Assembly (NCBI GenBank): GCA_019417145.1
Contig: DXVY01000006.1
Location: 1 to 24,699 of the forward strand
Source of the DNA: Clostridiales bacterium
GTDB taxonomy: Bacteria; Bacillota; Clostridia; Oscillospirales; Acutalibacteraceae
Length of the DNA: 24,699 nt
Direction of reading: 5' to 3'
The position numbers and the translations under genes are program-made. The notes beneath the pieces were generated by a model that saw only the letters and a program-made list of their open reading frames with translations, ran no database searches and was not told the origin of the DNA. Below are positions 7,349 through 15,187 of this stretch, in pieces. Positions within the stretch are counted from its first letter, which is position 1, and every line of letters begins with the position of its first letter.

Positions 7349-7986
7349 TGGCTTTCTTCCTTTCGTTGGGAACCCTGCTCCATACAGATTTCCGCAAATC
7401 GGCGGAGGATGGACAGGCCGGTTTCTCCGCTTTTCTCCGGGTGAAACTGGCAGGCCGCCGTACAGCCTTTTTCCACCGCGGCGCCGAAGGGAAGACCATA
7501 ATCACTCAGGGCGGCTACATGAGTCGTTTGCGCATCCAGATAAAAGGAGTGGACAAAGTAGCAATAGCTGTCGGCGGGCAGGTATTTGAAGATGCCGTCC
7601 GACTTTATGACCTCCAGCCGGTTCCAGCCTATATGGGGGATTTTGAGCCCCATGTCTTCCGGGAAACGCCGAAATGCGCCGGAGAAAACGCCCAGCCCTT
7701 TTACGCCGGGGCTTTCCTCGCTCTCCTCAAATAAGAGCTGCAGCCCGAGGCATATGCCCAGCAGCGGCCTGCCGTCGGCCGACCACCGCCGGATAGGTTC
7801 GGATAAGCCCCCCTGATTCAGCTGCTCCATGGCCGATCCGAAGGATCCCACTCCAGGCAGGATCAGACCGTCCACCTTTTCAAAATCTGCCGGCGTGGCC
7901 GCCATACGCCATTCTGCGCCGATGAGTCCTAGGGCGTTTTGCACGCTTTTTAGGTTGCCCGCGCCGTAGTCGATAATGCCGATCAT
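7342..7986 (-). CDS. hisH: Imidazole glycerol phosphate synthase, glutaminase subunit
   Basis: HisH is the class I glutamine amidotransferase that hydrolyses glutamine and feeds ammonia to HisF. The protein is 214 aa. The start MIGIIDYGAGN is typical, the oxyanion region is PGVGSFG, the nucleophile is C79 (GICLGLQLLFE), and the other triad members are H182 and E184 (CQFHPEK). ATG at 7986 has AAGGGG about 9 bases upstream. The frame stays open 37 codons further upstream, but that stretch shows no family similarity and no ribosome binding site. No other his gene is in the window, so the rest of the pathway must be elsewhere. Confidence 0.97.
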   Translation of the reverse strand: MIGIIDYGAGNLKSVQNALGLIGAEWRMAATPADFEKVDGLILPGVGSFGSAMEQLNQGGLSEPIRRWSADGRPLLGICLGLQLLFEESEESPGVKGLGVFSGAFRRFPEDMGLKIPHIGWNRLEVIKSDGIFKYLPADSYCYFVHSFYLDAQTTHVAALSDYGLPFGAAVEKGCTAACQFHPEKSGETGLSILRRFAEICMEQGSQRKEESQC

Positions 7987-8119
7987 ATGAAAATCCCCTT
8001 GTTTGGAAGATGTAACCACGGATAAACCCAGCCAACTGTGCCGCTTGTAAATGGCGGGGCTGCGCAGCAATGGACGAGAAGAAAAATAGCCCCGCATAAA
8101 TCGAAGAGAATTATTTATT

Positions 8120-8148
8120 ATTCTACCAAATTTTGCGCCTCATCTCAA
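8120..8148 (-). promoter_or_regulatory. Promoter of hisHF, with a structured leader
   Basis: On the minus strand the -35 is TTGAGA (8148-8143), the spacer 17 bp and the -10 TAGAAT (8125-8120). It predicts a leader of about 125 nt. In the leader, GCGGGGCT can pair with AGCCCCGC across about 25 bases (minus strand, within 8050-8097). The leader has no run of His codons and no riboswitch I recognise. The stretch 8149-8265 beyond the promoter holds no gene or other structure that I can see. Confidence 0.78.
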
Positions 8149-8265
8149 CCACTTTGCCAAAATTCTCTAGTCTAAAAGAATTTCCCTTCTGCCCCAAGGC
8201 ACAAATCGGATAGGCCGGCATACTATGGTAGCAGGGTCCCGCCGGAGCGTTCTCCGCGGCCCTTC

Positions 8266-8298
8266 ATATAAAAGGCGCCCGGCAGGCCTGCCGGGCGC
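8266..8298 (-). terminator. Terminator of the aldo/keto reductase gene
   Basis: A perfect 24-bp palindrome (8275-8298; arm GCGCCCGGCAGG) forms a very GC-rich hairpin. On the minus strand it is followed by a short TTTT run. It lies 51 bases after the stop of the 8350-9486 gene. The U-tract is short. Confidence 0.72.
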
Positions 8299-8349
8299 TT
8301 AAATCTTACATCCGAATCTTTATTCTCGCTTGGCCTGGACCTTTTGGGT

Positions 8350-9486
8350 CTAATCGGCCATGTCCATTGCCACGGCGTGCACCTTTTTTAAAAGGGCCGG
8401 GATATCCAGGTGCTGCGGACACACCCTTTTACAAGCCCCGCAGGATACACAGGCCGCGCCTTGCTTTTCCGGAGGCGTATCTTTCAGATACCGCTGCCGG
8501 ATGTGATAATCGTTGTCAAACTTAATGTAATTGTCATAGCAGGCCAGCAGGTGGGGAATGTCAAGCCCTTTGGGACAGTCCTTGCAATATTTGCAGCCGG
8601 TACAGCCGGTTACCGGCAGGGCGTCCATCACATCCATGGCCCGCTCCACCGCGTCGCGCTCCACGGCGTCCAGAGGGACCAGAGGGCTGAGGCTGCCCAG
8701 ATTGTCCTCCAGTTGTTCCATGCTGGACATACCGCTGAGCACGGTGGCTACCTGGGGCAGGGAGGCGGCAAAGCGGATGGCCCAGGAGGCCACCGAGGCG
8801 TCGGGATGCACATCCTGGAAGATTTTTACCATGTCCTTATGCATCCGGGCCAGGCTGCCGCCCCGCACCGGCTCCATAATGATGACCGGAAGCCCCCGCT
8901 CCTCGCACAGCGCATACAGTTCGTCCGCCTGTCCATGCCGCCAATCGTAATAATTGATTTGAAGCTGCACAAAATCCCATGTGCGGCTGTCCAAAATCTC
9001 TTTGAGCACCTGGGGCGAATCATGGAAGGAAAAGCCCATATGCCGGATGCGCCCTTGGGCCTTCAGCTTGTCCAAAAAGGCGGGCGCACCCAGCTCCACC
9101 GCCTTTTTCCACAGATTGGCCGACAGGGCATGAAGCAGATAATAGTCTATATATTCTGTTCCTAGGCGTTCCAGCTGGACGCCAAAAGTCTTTTCCAAAT
9201 CCTCCGGCGCCTTCAGATCCCACAGGGGCATCTTGTCCGCCAGATAGAAAGAGGAGCGGTCGTATCGGCCGATGAGGGCTTCCTTCAAAAAGCTTTCCGA
9301 ATGGCCGCCGTGATAGGGATACGCCGTGTCAAAATAGTTGACGCCGCCGGCGATGGCCCGATCGATAAGGGCCGTAGCCTGTGCCTGGTCGATGTGTCCA
9401 TCCTTCTCCGGGAAGCGCATACAACCGTAGCCAAGCAAGGAAACCTGGTTGCCGCAAAAATCCCGTTTGGTGATTTTAGATGCCAT
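8350..9486 (-). CDS. Aldo/keto reductase with C-terminal 4Fe-4S ferredoxin domain
   Basis: A predicted cytosolic oxidoreductase of 378 aa. The barrel has the family's catalytic residues: D53 and Y58 (YFDTAYPYHGG), K85 (LADKMPLW) and H119 (YYLLHAL). The later IMEPVRGGSL and VLSGMSSMEQLEDN regions contact NADPH in relatives. After about residue 290 come two cysteine clusters, C295/C298/C301/C304 (CTGCKYCKDCP) and C346/C349/C352/C356 (CVSCGACKRVCP). This suggests two 4Fe-4S clusters. The architecture is common in anaerobes but the substrate is usually unknown. ATG at 9486 has AAAGGCGG upstream. An in-frame start 23 codons earlier (9555) would place the promoter inside the gene. It is a single-gene unit with its own promoter and terminator. 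Confidence 0.93.
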   Translation of the reverse strand: MASKITKRDFCGNQVSLLGYGCMRFPEKDGHIDQAQATALIDRAIAGGVNYFDTAYPYHGGHSESFLKEALIGRYDRSSFYLADKMPLWDLKAPEDLEKTFGVQLERLGTEYIDYYLLHALSANLWKKAVELGAPAFLDKLKAQGRIRHMGFSFHDSPQVLKEILDSRTWDFVQLQINYYDWRHGQADELYALCEERGLPVIIMEPVRGGSLARMHKDMVKIFQDVHPDASVASWAIRFAASLPQVATVLSGMSSMEQLEDNLGSLSPLVPLDAVERDAVERAMDVMDALPVTGCTGCKYCKDCPKGLDIPHLLACYDNYIKFDNDYHIRQRYLKDTPPEKQGAACVSCGACKRVCPQHLDIPALLKKVHAVAMDMAD

Positions 9487-9526
9487 GATCAAGCCGCCTT
9501 TCCTAATTTTGCTTATTTCCTGCTTA

Positions 9527-9555
9527 ATCATACCATTCAAGGAGGGGAATTGCAA
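9527..9555 (-). promoter_or_regulatory. Promoter of the aldo/keto reductase gene
   Basis: On the minus strand the -35 is TTGCAA (9555-9550), the spacer 17 bp and the -10 TATGAT (9532-9527). The predicted transcript start is near 9520, about 34 bases before the ATG. Confidence 0.78.
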
Positions 9556-9611
9556 TCAGGCGATTACAATAATTTTCCTGCATTAAAATTTTAAATGGCG
9601 TCCATCGTCGG

Positions 9612-9640
9612 TTGACCTTTTGGCCTAGCTACGGTACAAT
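9612..9640 (+). promoter_or_regulatory. Promoter of rpe
   Basis: The -35 is TTGACC (9612-9617), the spacer 17 bp and the -10 TACAAT (9635-9640). It is divergent to the aldo/keto reductase promoter, with 56 bases between the two -35 boxes. The leader is about 70 nt. Confidence 0.82.
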
Positions 9641-9716
9641 AAAATCTGTATTTATGTCGGTATTTATACAAGGAATAGGAATTTATGACAAGTTCAAAGG
9701 GTTAGGAGGCCATACC

Positions 9717-10361
9717 GTGACAAAAGTTTCTCCTTCTATTCTCACGGCGGACTTTTTGGAGCTGAAAAGCGTCCTTGCGCAGCTGGAAGCGGCCGGGACG
9801 GACATGCTGCATCTGGATGTGATGGACGGCGTTTTTGTGCCCAATATTTCTTTTGGCATGCCGGTGATTCAGTCGGTCAAAAAGCATACCGGCCTGCCGC
9901 TGGATGTGCATTTGATGATCGATCGTCCCCATCGGTATATCGCCGATTTCGCAGGGGCGGCCGATTGGCTGGGTTTTCACTATGAGGCGGGGTCTCCCGT
10001 CGCCGATACCCTGCGGGAGATCCGACGGTTGGGTTGCAAGGCATGTCTGACCATAAAGCCGGACACCCCGCCGGAAGAAATATTCTCTTATCTTCCCTTG
10101 TGCGATATGGTTTTGGTCATGTCGGTGGAGCCGGGCTTCGGGGGACAGAAATTTATGCCCCGCGCTCTGGATAAGCTACGGGTGCTGCGGGCTGAGTGCC
10201 GCCGGCGGGATCTGGATTTGGAGCTGGAGGTGGACGGCGGGATCAATGACCAGACCGCGCCCCTTGCCGTAGAGGCTGGCGCCACCGTCCTGGTGGCCGG
10301 CAGCTTCTTGTTCGCGGAGAAAAATATGGGGGCCGCCGTGCAACGGCTCCAAAGTCTGTAA
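9717..10361 (+). CDS. rpe: Ribulose-phosphate 3-epimerase
   Basis: The enzyme interconverts ribulose 5-phosphate and xylulose 5-phosphate in the pentose phosphate pathway. The protein is 214 aa, normal for the family. Catalytic and metal residues are visible: S6, H32 and D34 (HLDVMDGVFVPN), H65 (DVHLMI) and D173 (EVDGGIN). SVEPGFGGQ is the phosphate-binding loop. The start is GTG at 9717 with TTAGGAGG 7 bases upstream. The open frame extends to 9612, but that stretch contains the promoter. In many Firmicutes rpe lies in a stretch with rsgA and the prkC/PP2C genes; here it is a single-gene unit. Confidence 0.96.
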   Translation: MTKVSPSILTADFLELKSVLAQLEAAGTDMLHLDVMDGVFVPNISFGMPVIQSVKKHTGLPLDVHLMIDRPHRYIADFAGAADWLGFHYEAGSPVADTLREIRRLGCKACLTIKPDTPPEEIFSYLPLCDMVLVMSVEPGFGGQKFMPRALDKLRVLRAECRRRDLDLELEVDGGINDQTAPLAVEAGATVLVAGSFLFAEKNMGAAVQRLQSL

Positions 10362-10386
10362 GCCGTCTTTGCCGCCGAAAGTACAA

Positions 10387-10418
10387 CGACCGGCTTTCCA
10401 CAAAGGGAAAGCCGGTCG
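10387..10418. terminator. Hairpin between convergent rpe and mecA-like genes
   Basis: A perfect 13-bp stem CGACCGGCTTTCC / GGAAAGCCGGTCG has a 6-base loop. It lies between the two stop codons. Neither side has a T-run, so it may be a weak terminator or a transcript-end stabiliser. Confidence 0.6.
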
Positions 10419-10431
10419 CGCCGATTCGCAT

Positions 10432-11079
10432 TCAGCTTCGGTAAAGCGCCTGCCCAATCTGCCGTACCGCCCGGCCCTTTGCCAGTAGCCGGCCGTGCTC
10501 GGCGGTATAGGCTGCAGCCGCGGGGGTGTGATAGGCGGCGCAAGCGTACTCTCCCAGCAGCATGGGGGTGGTACGGTCCCCGGCGCGCGGCCGCATCAGC
10601 AGCCGATACCGCCCGTCCAGTAGGTAGAGGTCGGTTTGGGCGGCTGCGGCAGCCGGCCGCATATACAGTTGTTCTACGGCGGCCAGCAGATCGCCGGCGC
10701 TGGTAAATTCGAATACATATTGGGTGCCGCCTACCGCCTTCAGTCGCAACCGCCCCTTGGCGTCCTGTCCCTTGGACCGCCCTGTTCTGAGGGTGAGGGG
10801 TCGTGCCTGTCCCGAAGCGGCGGAGGTCTCGGCTTGGTCCAGCAGGGTGAAATATATCAAACAGCCGCCGGCCGGCGCGGGAAAAGCCTCGATGAGAAGA
10901 TGTCCCGGCCGAAAGCAAAAGCCGGTTTCGGCGCTGGCCTCGGCCATCAGCGCGCCTAAGGCTCGTCTGGTGGCGGGGTCGCTGTAGTCCAATTGTTCAT
11001 AGCTTAAGGAAAATCGGCGCAGGTCGGTATCTGTAAGGGTTATTTTCAGCCTGCCCGGTTCCTCAAGGTGCATATGCAT
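10432..11079 (-). CDS. MecA-like adaptor protein
   Basis: MecA proteins bring substrates to the ClpC ATPase for unfolding and degradation. In Bacillus they control competence. The 215-residue protein has an N-terminal domain of MecA type (KITLTDTDLRRFSLSYEQLD, then a helix with ALGALMAEASAETGF and a strand with LLIEAFPAPAGGCLIYFTLLD). An Ala/Gly/Arg-rich linker follows. The C-terminal domain (from about residue 115, VFEFTSAGDLLAAVEQLYM) resembles the MecA C domain that docks on ClpC. The ATG at 11079 has AGGAGG 7 bases upstream. It is a single gene, divergent from rnfC. Family membership is likely from the N-terminal pattern. The substrate, and any link to competence, cannot be inferred. Confidence 0.8.
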   Translation of the reverse strand: MHMHLEEPGRLKITLTDTDLRRFSLSYEQLDYSDPATRRALGALMAEASAETGFCFRPGHLLIEAFPAPAGGCLIYFTLLDQAETSAASGQARPLTLRTGRSKGQDAKGRLRLKAVGGTQYVFEFTSAGDLLAAVEQLYMRPAAAAAQTDLYLLDGRYRLLMRPRAGDRTTPMLLGEYACAAYHTPAAAAYTAEHGRLLAKGRAVRQIGQALYRS

Positions 11080-11193
11080 ATCGGCGCCTCCTCCAAAAAT
11101 ATTCGCCGGATTGGCCGGCTGGGTGGCGGACGGGCCGTGTTACACTTAGCCGCCTCCCTTGGGGACGGCGGCAAAACCCGAGTCGCTTATTCA

Positions 11194-11199
11194 TATAAT
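11194..11199 (+). promoter_or_regulatory. Probable -10 box for the rnfC-rnfD pair
   Basis: A perfect TATAAT lies 38 bases before the rnfC-like ATG, but no good -35 is found 16-18 bp upstream. In the divergent gap 11080-11237 there is also an imperfect GC-rich inverted repeat at about 11150-11172 and no evident mecA promoter. Confidence 0.45.
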
Positions 11200-11237
11200 A
11201 TTATGCGGACGAGCAGTATGCAAGAGGTGAAAAAAGG

Positions 11238-12647
11238 ATGCGTATTTCTGCCAGAAAAGGCGTGAAATTTTACCAAAACGGGGCCATCAGTCTGCTGGTG
11301 GAGGCTGCCCGCCGGCCGGACACCCTGGTTGTCCCCCTCAGTGTGGTCAAGGGGGAGCGGCTGACTTTAGCCGTCCAGCCGGGAAGCCGGGTGCATAAGT
11401 ACCAGGCGCTGGCGCTTCCCGAGGGGGACGGAAGTCCGGTTTATGCCCCCGGTTCCGGCCGCTTTGAACAGATTGTGGAACGTCGGATCCCCGGGCTGGG
11501 CAAGACGCCATGCGCCCTGCTGCGACTGGACGGGGAGGAGCATGATGTTTCTCCTAAGACCCGTAGGAGGGGACGGTTTACGCCGGAAGGGGGCGCGCAG
11601 ATTCTGGAAGGCAGAGGGCCTGTGCGAGGGGAACTATCCCTTCGCCGGCTGATCGGAATTGCCAAGCGGGCGGCCATTGTGGATGAACGGGACGGCCAGC
11701 GGCTCTGGCGCAAGCTGGAGGCGTTGGAGGACGGACCGCCGCCCTTTGCCGTATATGTGGACGCCATTGATGATCAGCCCTTTATGTCTGCTTCCCTGGC
11801 CATCCTGGCCAGCTTTGGGGAGGATATACGGGAGGCGCTCAGGCTGCTGTGCGGCGCTCTGAACGCCAGCGGCGGTATTCTGGCCAGGTGGAACAGGGAG
11901 GCCGACGCCCTGCTGGGCGAAGCGTTTATGGAGTATCCTGTGACCTATGTGCAGGGGAAGTATCCCAGCGCGCCGGCCGTTGATGTATATGTGGAAACCA
12001 TACAAGGCGTGCGGTTTGGAGCCGGCGCTTGCCTGGCTTTGGCCCGGGCCGTCGCCGAAGGCCTGCCCCAGACCACGGCCGTGGTAACGGTGGCCGGCGA
12101 TGGGGTGCAGACCCCCTTGAACCTGGAGGTGCCGCTGGGTACATCGGTGGAGGATCTTTTGACACAGTGCGGAGCCAGCGGGGTCATCCAGCGGGTGGTG
12201 GCCGGCGGCCTCATGTCGGGGCGGATTATAGGGCCAGCTGCGCCGCTGCTTCCCAGCCTCACGGCCCTGACCGCCCAGTCCGCGACGACCGAGCCGCCCC
12301 GGACGGCCTGTACCGGCTGCGGGCGGTGCGCCAGCGTCTGCCCGGCGGGACTGGCTCCCTTTTATCTGTACCAAGCGGCCAAAGGAACCGGTCTGGAAGG
12401 GCTGCGAAAGTTGGGGGGCGCCGACTGTATAGAATGCGGCTGCTGCTCCTATGTCTGTCCGGCCGGACTGCCGCTTTCGGCTGGAACCCGATGGATCCGT
12501 CGCAATTTGGAGGCGCTGGAGCAAAGACGCCGCGCGGACTTGGAAAATCAACAATCAAACGCGTCTGCTAAGGAAGGCCAGGATACCGAGCAGGACCAAA
12601 TGCAGGCAGAGGGAAAGGAGGCGGCGCATCATGGCCAAGCCCAATAA
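11238..12647 (+). CDS. RnfC-like iron-sulfur protein with degenerate nucleotide/flavin site
   Basis: RnfC is the electron-input subunit of the Rnf complex. This 469-residue protein has the N-terminal barrel-sandwich domain (about 1-105). A Rossmann-like middle with VVTVAGDGVQTPLNLEVPLG (284-302) leads into an SLBB-type region. Two 4Fe-4S motifs follow: C358/C361/C364/C368 (CTGCGRCASVCPAG) and C397/C400/C403/C407 (CIECGCCSYVCPAG). The usual GLGGAGFP loop is replaced by AAIVDERDGQRLW (146-157), and the usual GAECEPY by DAIDDQPF (175-182). NADH or FMN binding is therefore doubtful. The C-terminal tail is acidic and Gln-rich. ATG at 11238 has AGAGGTG 8 bases upstream. It overlaps rnfD by 17 bases. 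The fold assignment is secure; the function is uncertain. Confidence 0.88.
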   Translation: MRISARKGVKFYQNGAISLLVEAARRPDTLVVPLSVVKGERLTLAVQPGSRVHKYQALALPEGDGSPVYAPGSGRFEQIVERRIPGLGKTPCALLRLDGEEHDVSPKTRRRGRFTPEGGAQILEGRGPVRGELSLRRLIGIAKRAAIVDERDGQRLWRKLEALEDGPPPFAVYVDAIDDQPFMSASLAILASFGEDIREALRLLCGALNASGGILARWNREADALLGEAFMEYPVTYVQGKYPSAPAVDVYVETIQGVRFGAGACLALARAVAEGLPQTTAVVTVAGDGVQTPLNLEVPLGTSVEDLLTQCGASGVIQRVVAGGLMSGRIIGPAAPLLPSLTALTAQSATTEPPRTACTGCGRCASVCPAGLAPFYLYQAAKGTGLEGLRKLGGADCIECGCCSYVCPAGLPLSAGTRWIRRNLEALEQRRRADLENQQSNASAKEGQDTEQDQMQAEGKEAAHHGQAQ

Positions 12648-13683
12648 ATCGGCGCCCTTCCTGCACGGTGGGGAAACCACCCGCCTGATGCAGGGGGACA
12701 TGCTGGTGGCGCTGCTGCCCGCCGTCATCATTGCCGTCATGCAGGCGGGGCTGCGGGCCCTTTTCTTCTCCGCGCTTTCGGCGTTCGCCGCTTGGGCGGC
12801 GGAATCGGTCTGGCTGCTTTTTGTGCGGCGGCGACCGGCCGGTGTGGCGCCGCTGAATACGGGGTTACTGGTGGCCCTGGTATGTCCGGTATCGGCGCCC
12901 TGGTGGCTGCCGGTTGCGGGTAGTATAGCGGCCGTTTGGCTCATCCGCCTTCCCCTGGGAGGCCTTTCCCGTCCGCTCTTTCATCCGGCCGCCTTTATAT
13001 GGCTGCTGATGCTGGTCATTTTTCCTGCCCATATGACCCGCTTTCCCGCCGTCAGCCCGGACAATATCCTGCCGGTTCTGGGCCTGCCGGAGAGTTTCCA
13101 GCAGAGCGCTTCCCTGTCCGAGCTGCTTCGGTTGGGCTCCCGGCCGCCATACGGACTGTCCGAGCTGCTTGTGGGCAATCTGCCCGGCGGTATGGGGACT
13201 ACCAGCCTGTTTGTCATCGCGGCCTGCGCCGTCTATTTGATCTATAGGCGTGCCATCGGTTGGCAGACGGTCGCCGGCATGACGGGCATATGCGTCTTGC
13301 TGGCCATGCTTGTGGATCGCAGCCATGCCGGCGCGGGTTGGTCCGCGCTGTATGAGGTGTCGGCGTCGGCCTTTTTCTTCGCCGCCGTCTACATAGCCGC
13401 CGACCCAGCGGCCTCGCCCCGGCTGCCCCTGGCCCGTTTTTTGTATGGGGTGCTGTGCGGCGGACTGGCTATGATCTTCCGTTATGGGGGGATGGGGGAT
13501 GCAGGCGTCCCCGCGGCTATACTGATAGCGCAAATTGCTAGCCGGCCGTTTGATCGATTGATCCTTTACATGCGGCAGGGAGAAAAGCGGGATTTTTACA
13601 AGCTGCATCGTCTGCTTCTGATTCGAAAAATGCAGCGTAATAGTTTGCGGGAAGAAAATTCCTCGGACGAAAAGGACAAATAA
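12631..13683 (+). CDS. RnfD/NqrB-like membrane protein lacking the flavin-attachment motif
   Basis: RnfD is a polytopic membrane subunit that in standard complexes carries covalently bound FMN on a Thr in an S/D-G-A-T motif. This 350-residue protein matches the family in several places: NTGLLVALVCP (76-86), FHPAAF (117-122), VGNLPGGMGTTS (181-192), FFFAAVYIAADPAASP (248-263) and the C-terminal FRYGGMGDAGVPAAIL. It has about eight to ten hydrophobic segments. In the loop where SGAT is expected (136-175) I find only SPDNILPVLGLPES and neighbouring residues, with no GAT. The start at 12631 has AAAGGAGG 9 bases upstream and overlaps the rnfC end. The C-terminal tail is charged. RnfG, E, A and B do not follow. 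Confidence 0.87.
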   Translation: MAKPNKSAPFLHGGETTRLMQGDMLVALLPAVIIAVMQAGLRALFFSALSAFAAWAAESVWLLFVRRRPAGVAPLNTGLLVALVCPVSAPWWLPVAGSIAAVWLIRLPLGGLSRPLFHPAAFIWLLMLVIFPAHMTRFPAVSPDNILPVLGLPESFQQSASLSELLRLGSRPPYGLSELLVGNLPGGMGTTSLFVIAACAVYLIYRRAIGWQTVAGMTGICVLLAMLVDRSHAGAGWSALYEVSASAFFFAAVYIAADPAASPRLPLARFLYGVLCGGLAMIFRYGGMGDAGVPAAILIAQIASRPFDRLILYMRQGEKRDFYKLHRLLLIRKMQRNSLREENSSDEKDK

Positions 13684-13715
13684 AAAGGTCGGATGCAAAC
13701 TGCATCCGACCTTTT
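13683..13715. terminator. Bidirectional terminator between rnfD and citrate synthase
   Basis: A perfect 15-bp stem AAAAGGTCGGATGCA / TGCATCCGACCTTTT has a 3-base loop. The rnfD-like stop codon forms the foot of the stem. It serves both convergent genes. Confidence 0.93.
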
Positions 13716-13731
13716 CCATTGCAGACAAGTT

Positions 13732-15126
13732 TTATTCGGTGCGGCTTTGGCGCATGCTGAGCAATTGGGGAAGGTATAGGCCGACCTGGTGCTCCAGCTC
13801 GCTGTCGCCGATGACGGTGGTGCGCCCCTCGGCGTACTCCGCGTCCACCCATTCTTTGATTTTTGTTATGGCTGGATCCCGCTTGTCCACCTTGTGGGCG
13901 TCGTCCAGCATAAAGTAGGTGTTGATCCAGGCGGCAATACCGGCCGCACCCGAGTGGGCGTCCACCACCACGATAGGCGCTTTGCCCAGAATGTCGGTGG
14001 TATTAAAGATATTATAGATTTCTTCGTCCTTCATCAGTCCGTCGGCGTGGATGCCGGCCCGGGTAGCGTTAAAGGCGCGGCCCACAAAGGGGGTGCGGGG
14101 CGGGATTTCATAGTGCAGCTCGTTTTCAAAGTATTCGGCGATTTCAGTGATAACCTTCAAATCCATGCCGCCGCTGTTGCCCTTGAGCTGGCAGTATTCA
14201 ATGCACATGGCCTCCAAGGGGGTGTTACCCGTCCGCTCGCCGATGCCTAAGAGAGAGGTGTTAACCGACGCGCAGCCGAACAGCCAGGCGGTGACAGCAT
14301 TGGGCACGGCGTTGTAAAAGTCGTTGTGACCGTGCCACTCCAGGCTTTCCGAGGGCACCCCGCAGTAGTTGGTCAGACCGAAAATAATCTGCTGTACGCT
14401 CCGGGGGAGCACCACCCCTTGAATGCTGGTGCCAAGCCCTAAGGTGTCGCAGGCGCGTATTTTTACCGGTATGCCCGCTTCTCGGGACATCTCCATGAGC
14501 TTGGTGGCAAAGGGCAGCACAAACCCATAAAAATCCGCGCGAGTTATGTCCTCAAAGTGGCAGCGGGGAACGACACCGGCTTCTAGGGCGTCGTAGACCA
14601 CCGAACAGTAGTTGTGCATGGCCTGGCTACGGTTCCAGCCCAGCTTCTTGTAGATATGGTAATCCGAACAGGAGACCAGGATGCCGGTCTCCTTGATGCC
14701 CATTGCCTTGACCAGCTGGAAGTCTTCCTTTTTGGCCCGGATCCAGGAGGTGACCTCCGGAAACTTGTAGCCCTTTTCCAGGCACTTCTGCACCGCTTCC
14801 TTATCCTTGGGGGAATAGAGGAAAAACTCGCTCTGGCGAATGACGCCGCTGTCGTTGTCCAGCTTATGCAGCAGGTCGTACAGCCGGCAAATCTGTTCCA
14901 CCGTATAGGGGGAGCGGGCCTGCTGGCCGTCTCGGAAGGTGGTGTCGGTAATGAAAATTTCCTCCGGCAGGTTCATAGGCACCTGCCGGCGGTTGAAGAC
15001 CAGCTTGGGAATTTCATTGTAGGGGTACATATTACGGAAAAAGTTTCCGTCTTCCCGCTCTGTAAATTGATAGCCCAGCTCCAGCAGGCCGGAGAGCTTG
15101 TTCAGGGTGGGTTTCATATTGGGCAT
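13732..15126 (-). CDS. Citrate (Re)-synthase, isopropylmalate/homocitrate synthase family
   Basis: The enzyme joins oxaloacetate and acetyl-CoA to citrate with Re stereochemistry. It replaces ordinary citrate synthase in some Clostridia and supplies 2-oxoglutarate for glutamate. The 464 residues have the DRE-TIM barrel motif TDTTFRDGQQ (60-69), the metal-binding H265 and H267 (EWHGHNDF) and NTSLLGIGERTGNT (289-302). The N-terminal PYNEIPKLVF and the long IRQSEFFLYSPKDKEAV block match the Re-citrate synthase group better than LeuA or NifV. The LeuA regulatory domain is missing. Databases often give relatives misleading names, including a methyltransferase. The ATG has AGGAGG 10 bases upstream. 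No aconitase or isocitrate dehydrogenase is nearby. An isopropylmalate or homocitrate synthase role is the main alternative. Confidence 0.85.
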   Translation of the reverse strand: MPNMKPTLNKLSGLLELGYQFTEREDGNFFRNMYPYNEIPKLVFNRRQVPMNLPEEIFITDTTFRDGQQARSPYTVEQICRLYDLLHKLDNDSGVIRQSEFFLYSPKDKEAVQKCLEKGYKFPEVTSWIRAKKEDFQLVKAMGIKETGILVSCSDYHIYKKLGWNRSQAMHNYCSVVYDALEAGVVPRCHFEDITRADFYGFVLPFATKLMEMSREAGIPVKIRACDTLGLGTSIQGVVLPRSVQQIIFGLTNYCGVPSESLEWHGHNDFYNAVPNAVTAWLFGCASVNTSLLGIGERTGNTPLEAMCIEYCQLKGNSGGMDLKVITEIAEYFENELHYEIPPRTPFVGRAFNATRAGIHADGLMKDEEIYNIFNTTDILGKAPIVVVDAHSGAAGIAAWINTYFMLDDAHKVDKRDPAITKIKEWVDAEYAEGRTTVIGDSELEHQVGLYLPQLLSMRQSRTE

Positions 15127-15187
15127 GAAACATGCGCCTCCTCATGTAAGCGCCTATAAAAGAACAGGCGTCATTTGTCTGCCTAAC

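Noticed and set aside
7987..8097. In-frame 37-codon extension of hisH
   Set aside because: It has no ribosome binding site and does not match HisH. MIGIIDYG at 7986 is the family start. The stretch is part of the leader.
8050..8113. His-operon attenuator or riboswitch in the hisH leader
   Set aside because: The leader has a GC-rich pairing but no His codon run, no T-box specifier pattern and no terminator-like U-tract that I can see.
9612..9716. Longer start for rpe
   Set aside because: The extra 35 codons contain the rpe promoter. GTG at 9717 has an ideal ribosome binding site and matches the family's N terminus.
10088..10918. 276-codon minus-strand frame spanning the end of rpe and mecA
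   Set aside because: It crosses a convergent gene boundary and a hairpin, and its translation is Arg-rich with no family similarity.
11634..12554. 306-codon open frame on the minus strand inside rnfC
   Set aside because: The rnfC-like frame shows clear family motifs. The opposite frame is a by-product of GC-rich codon use.
12865..13728. 287-codon open frame opposite the rnfD-like gene
   Set aside because: It covers the terminator and reads through a membrane protein on the other strand, with no ribosome binding site.
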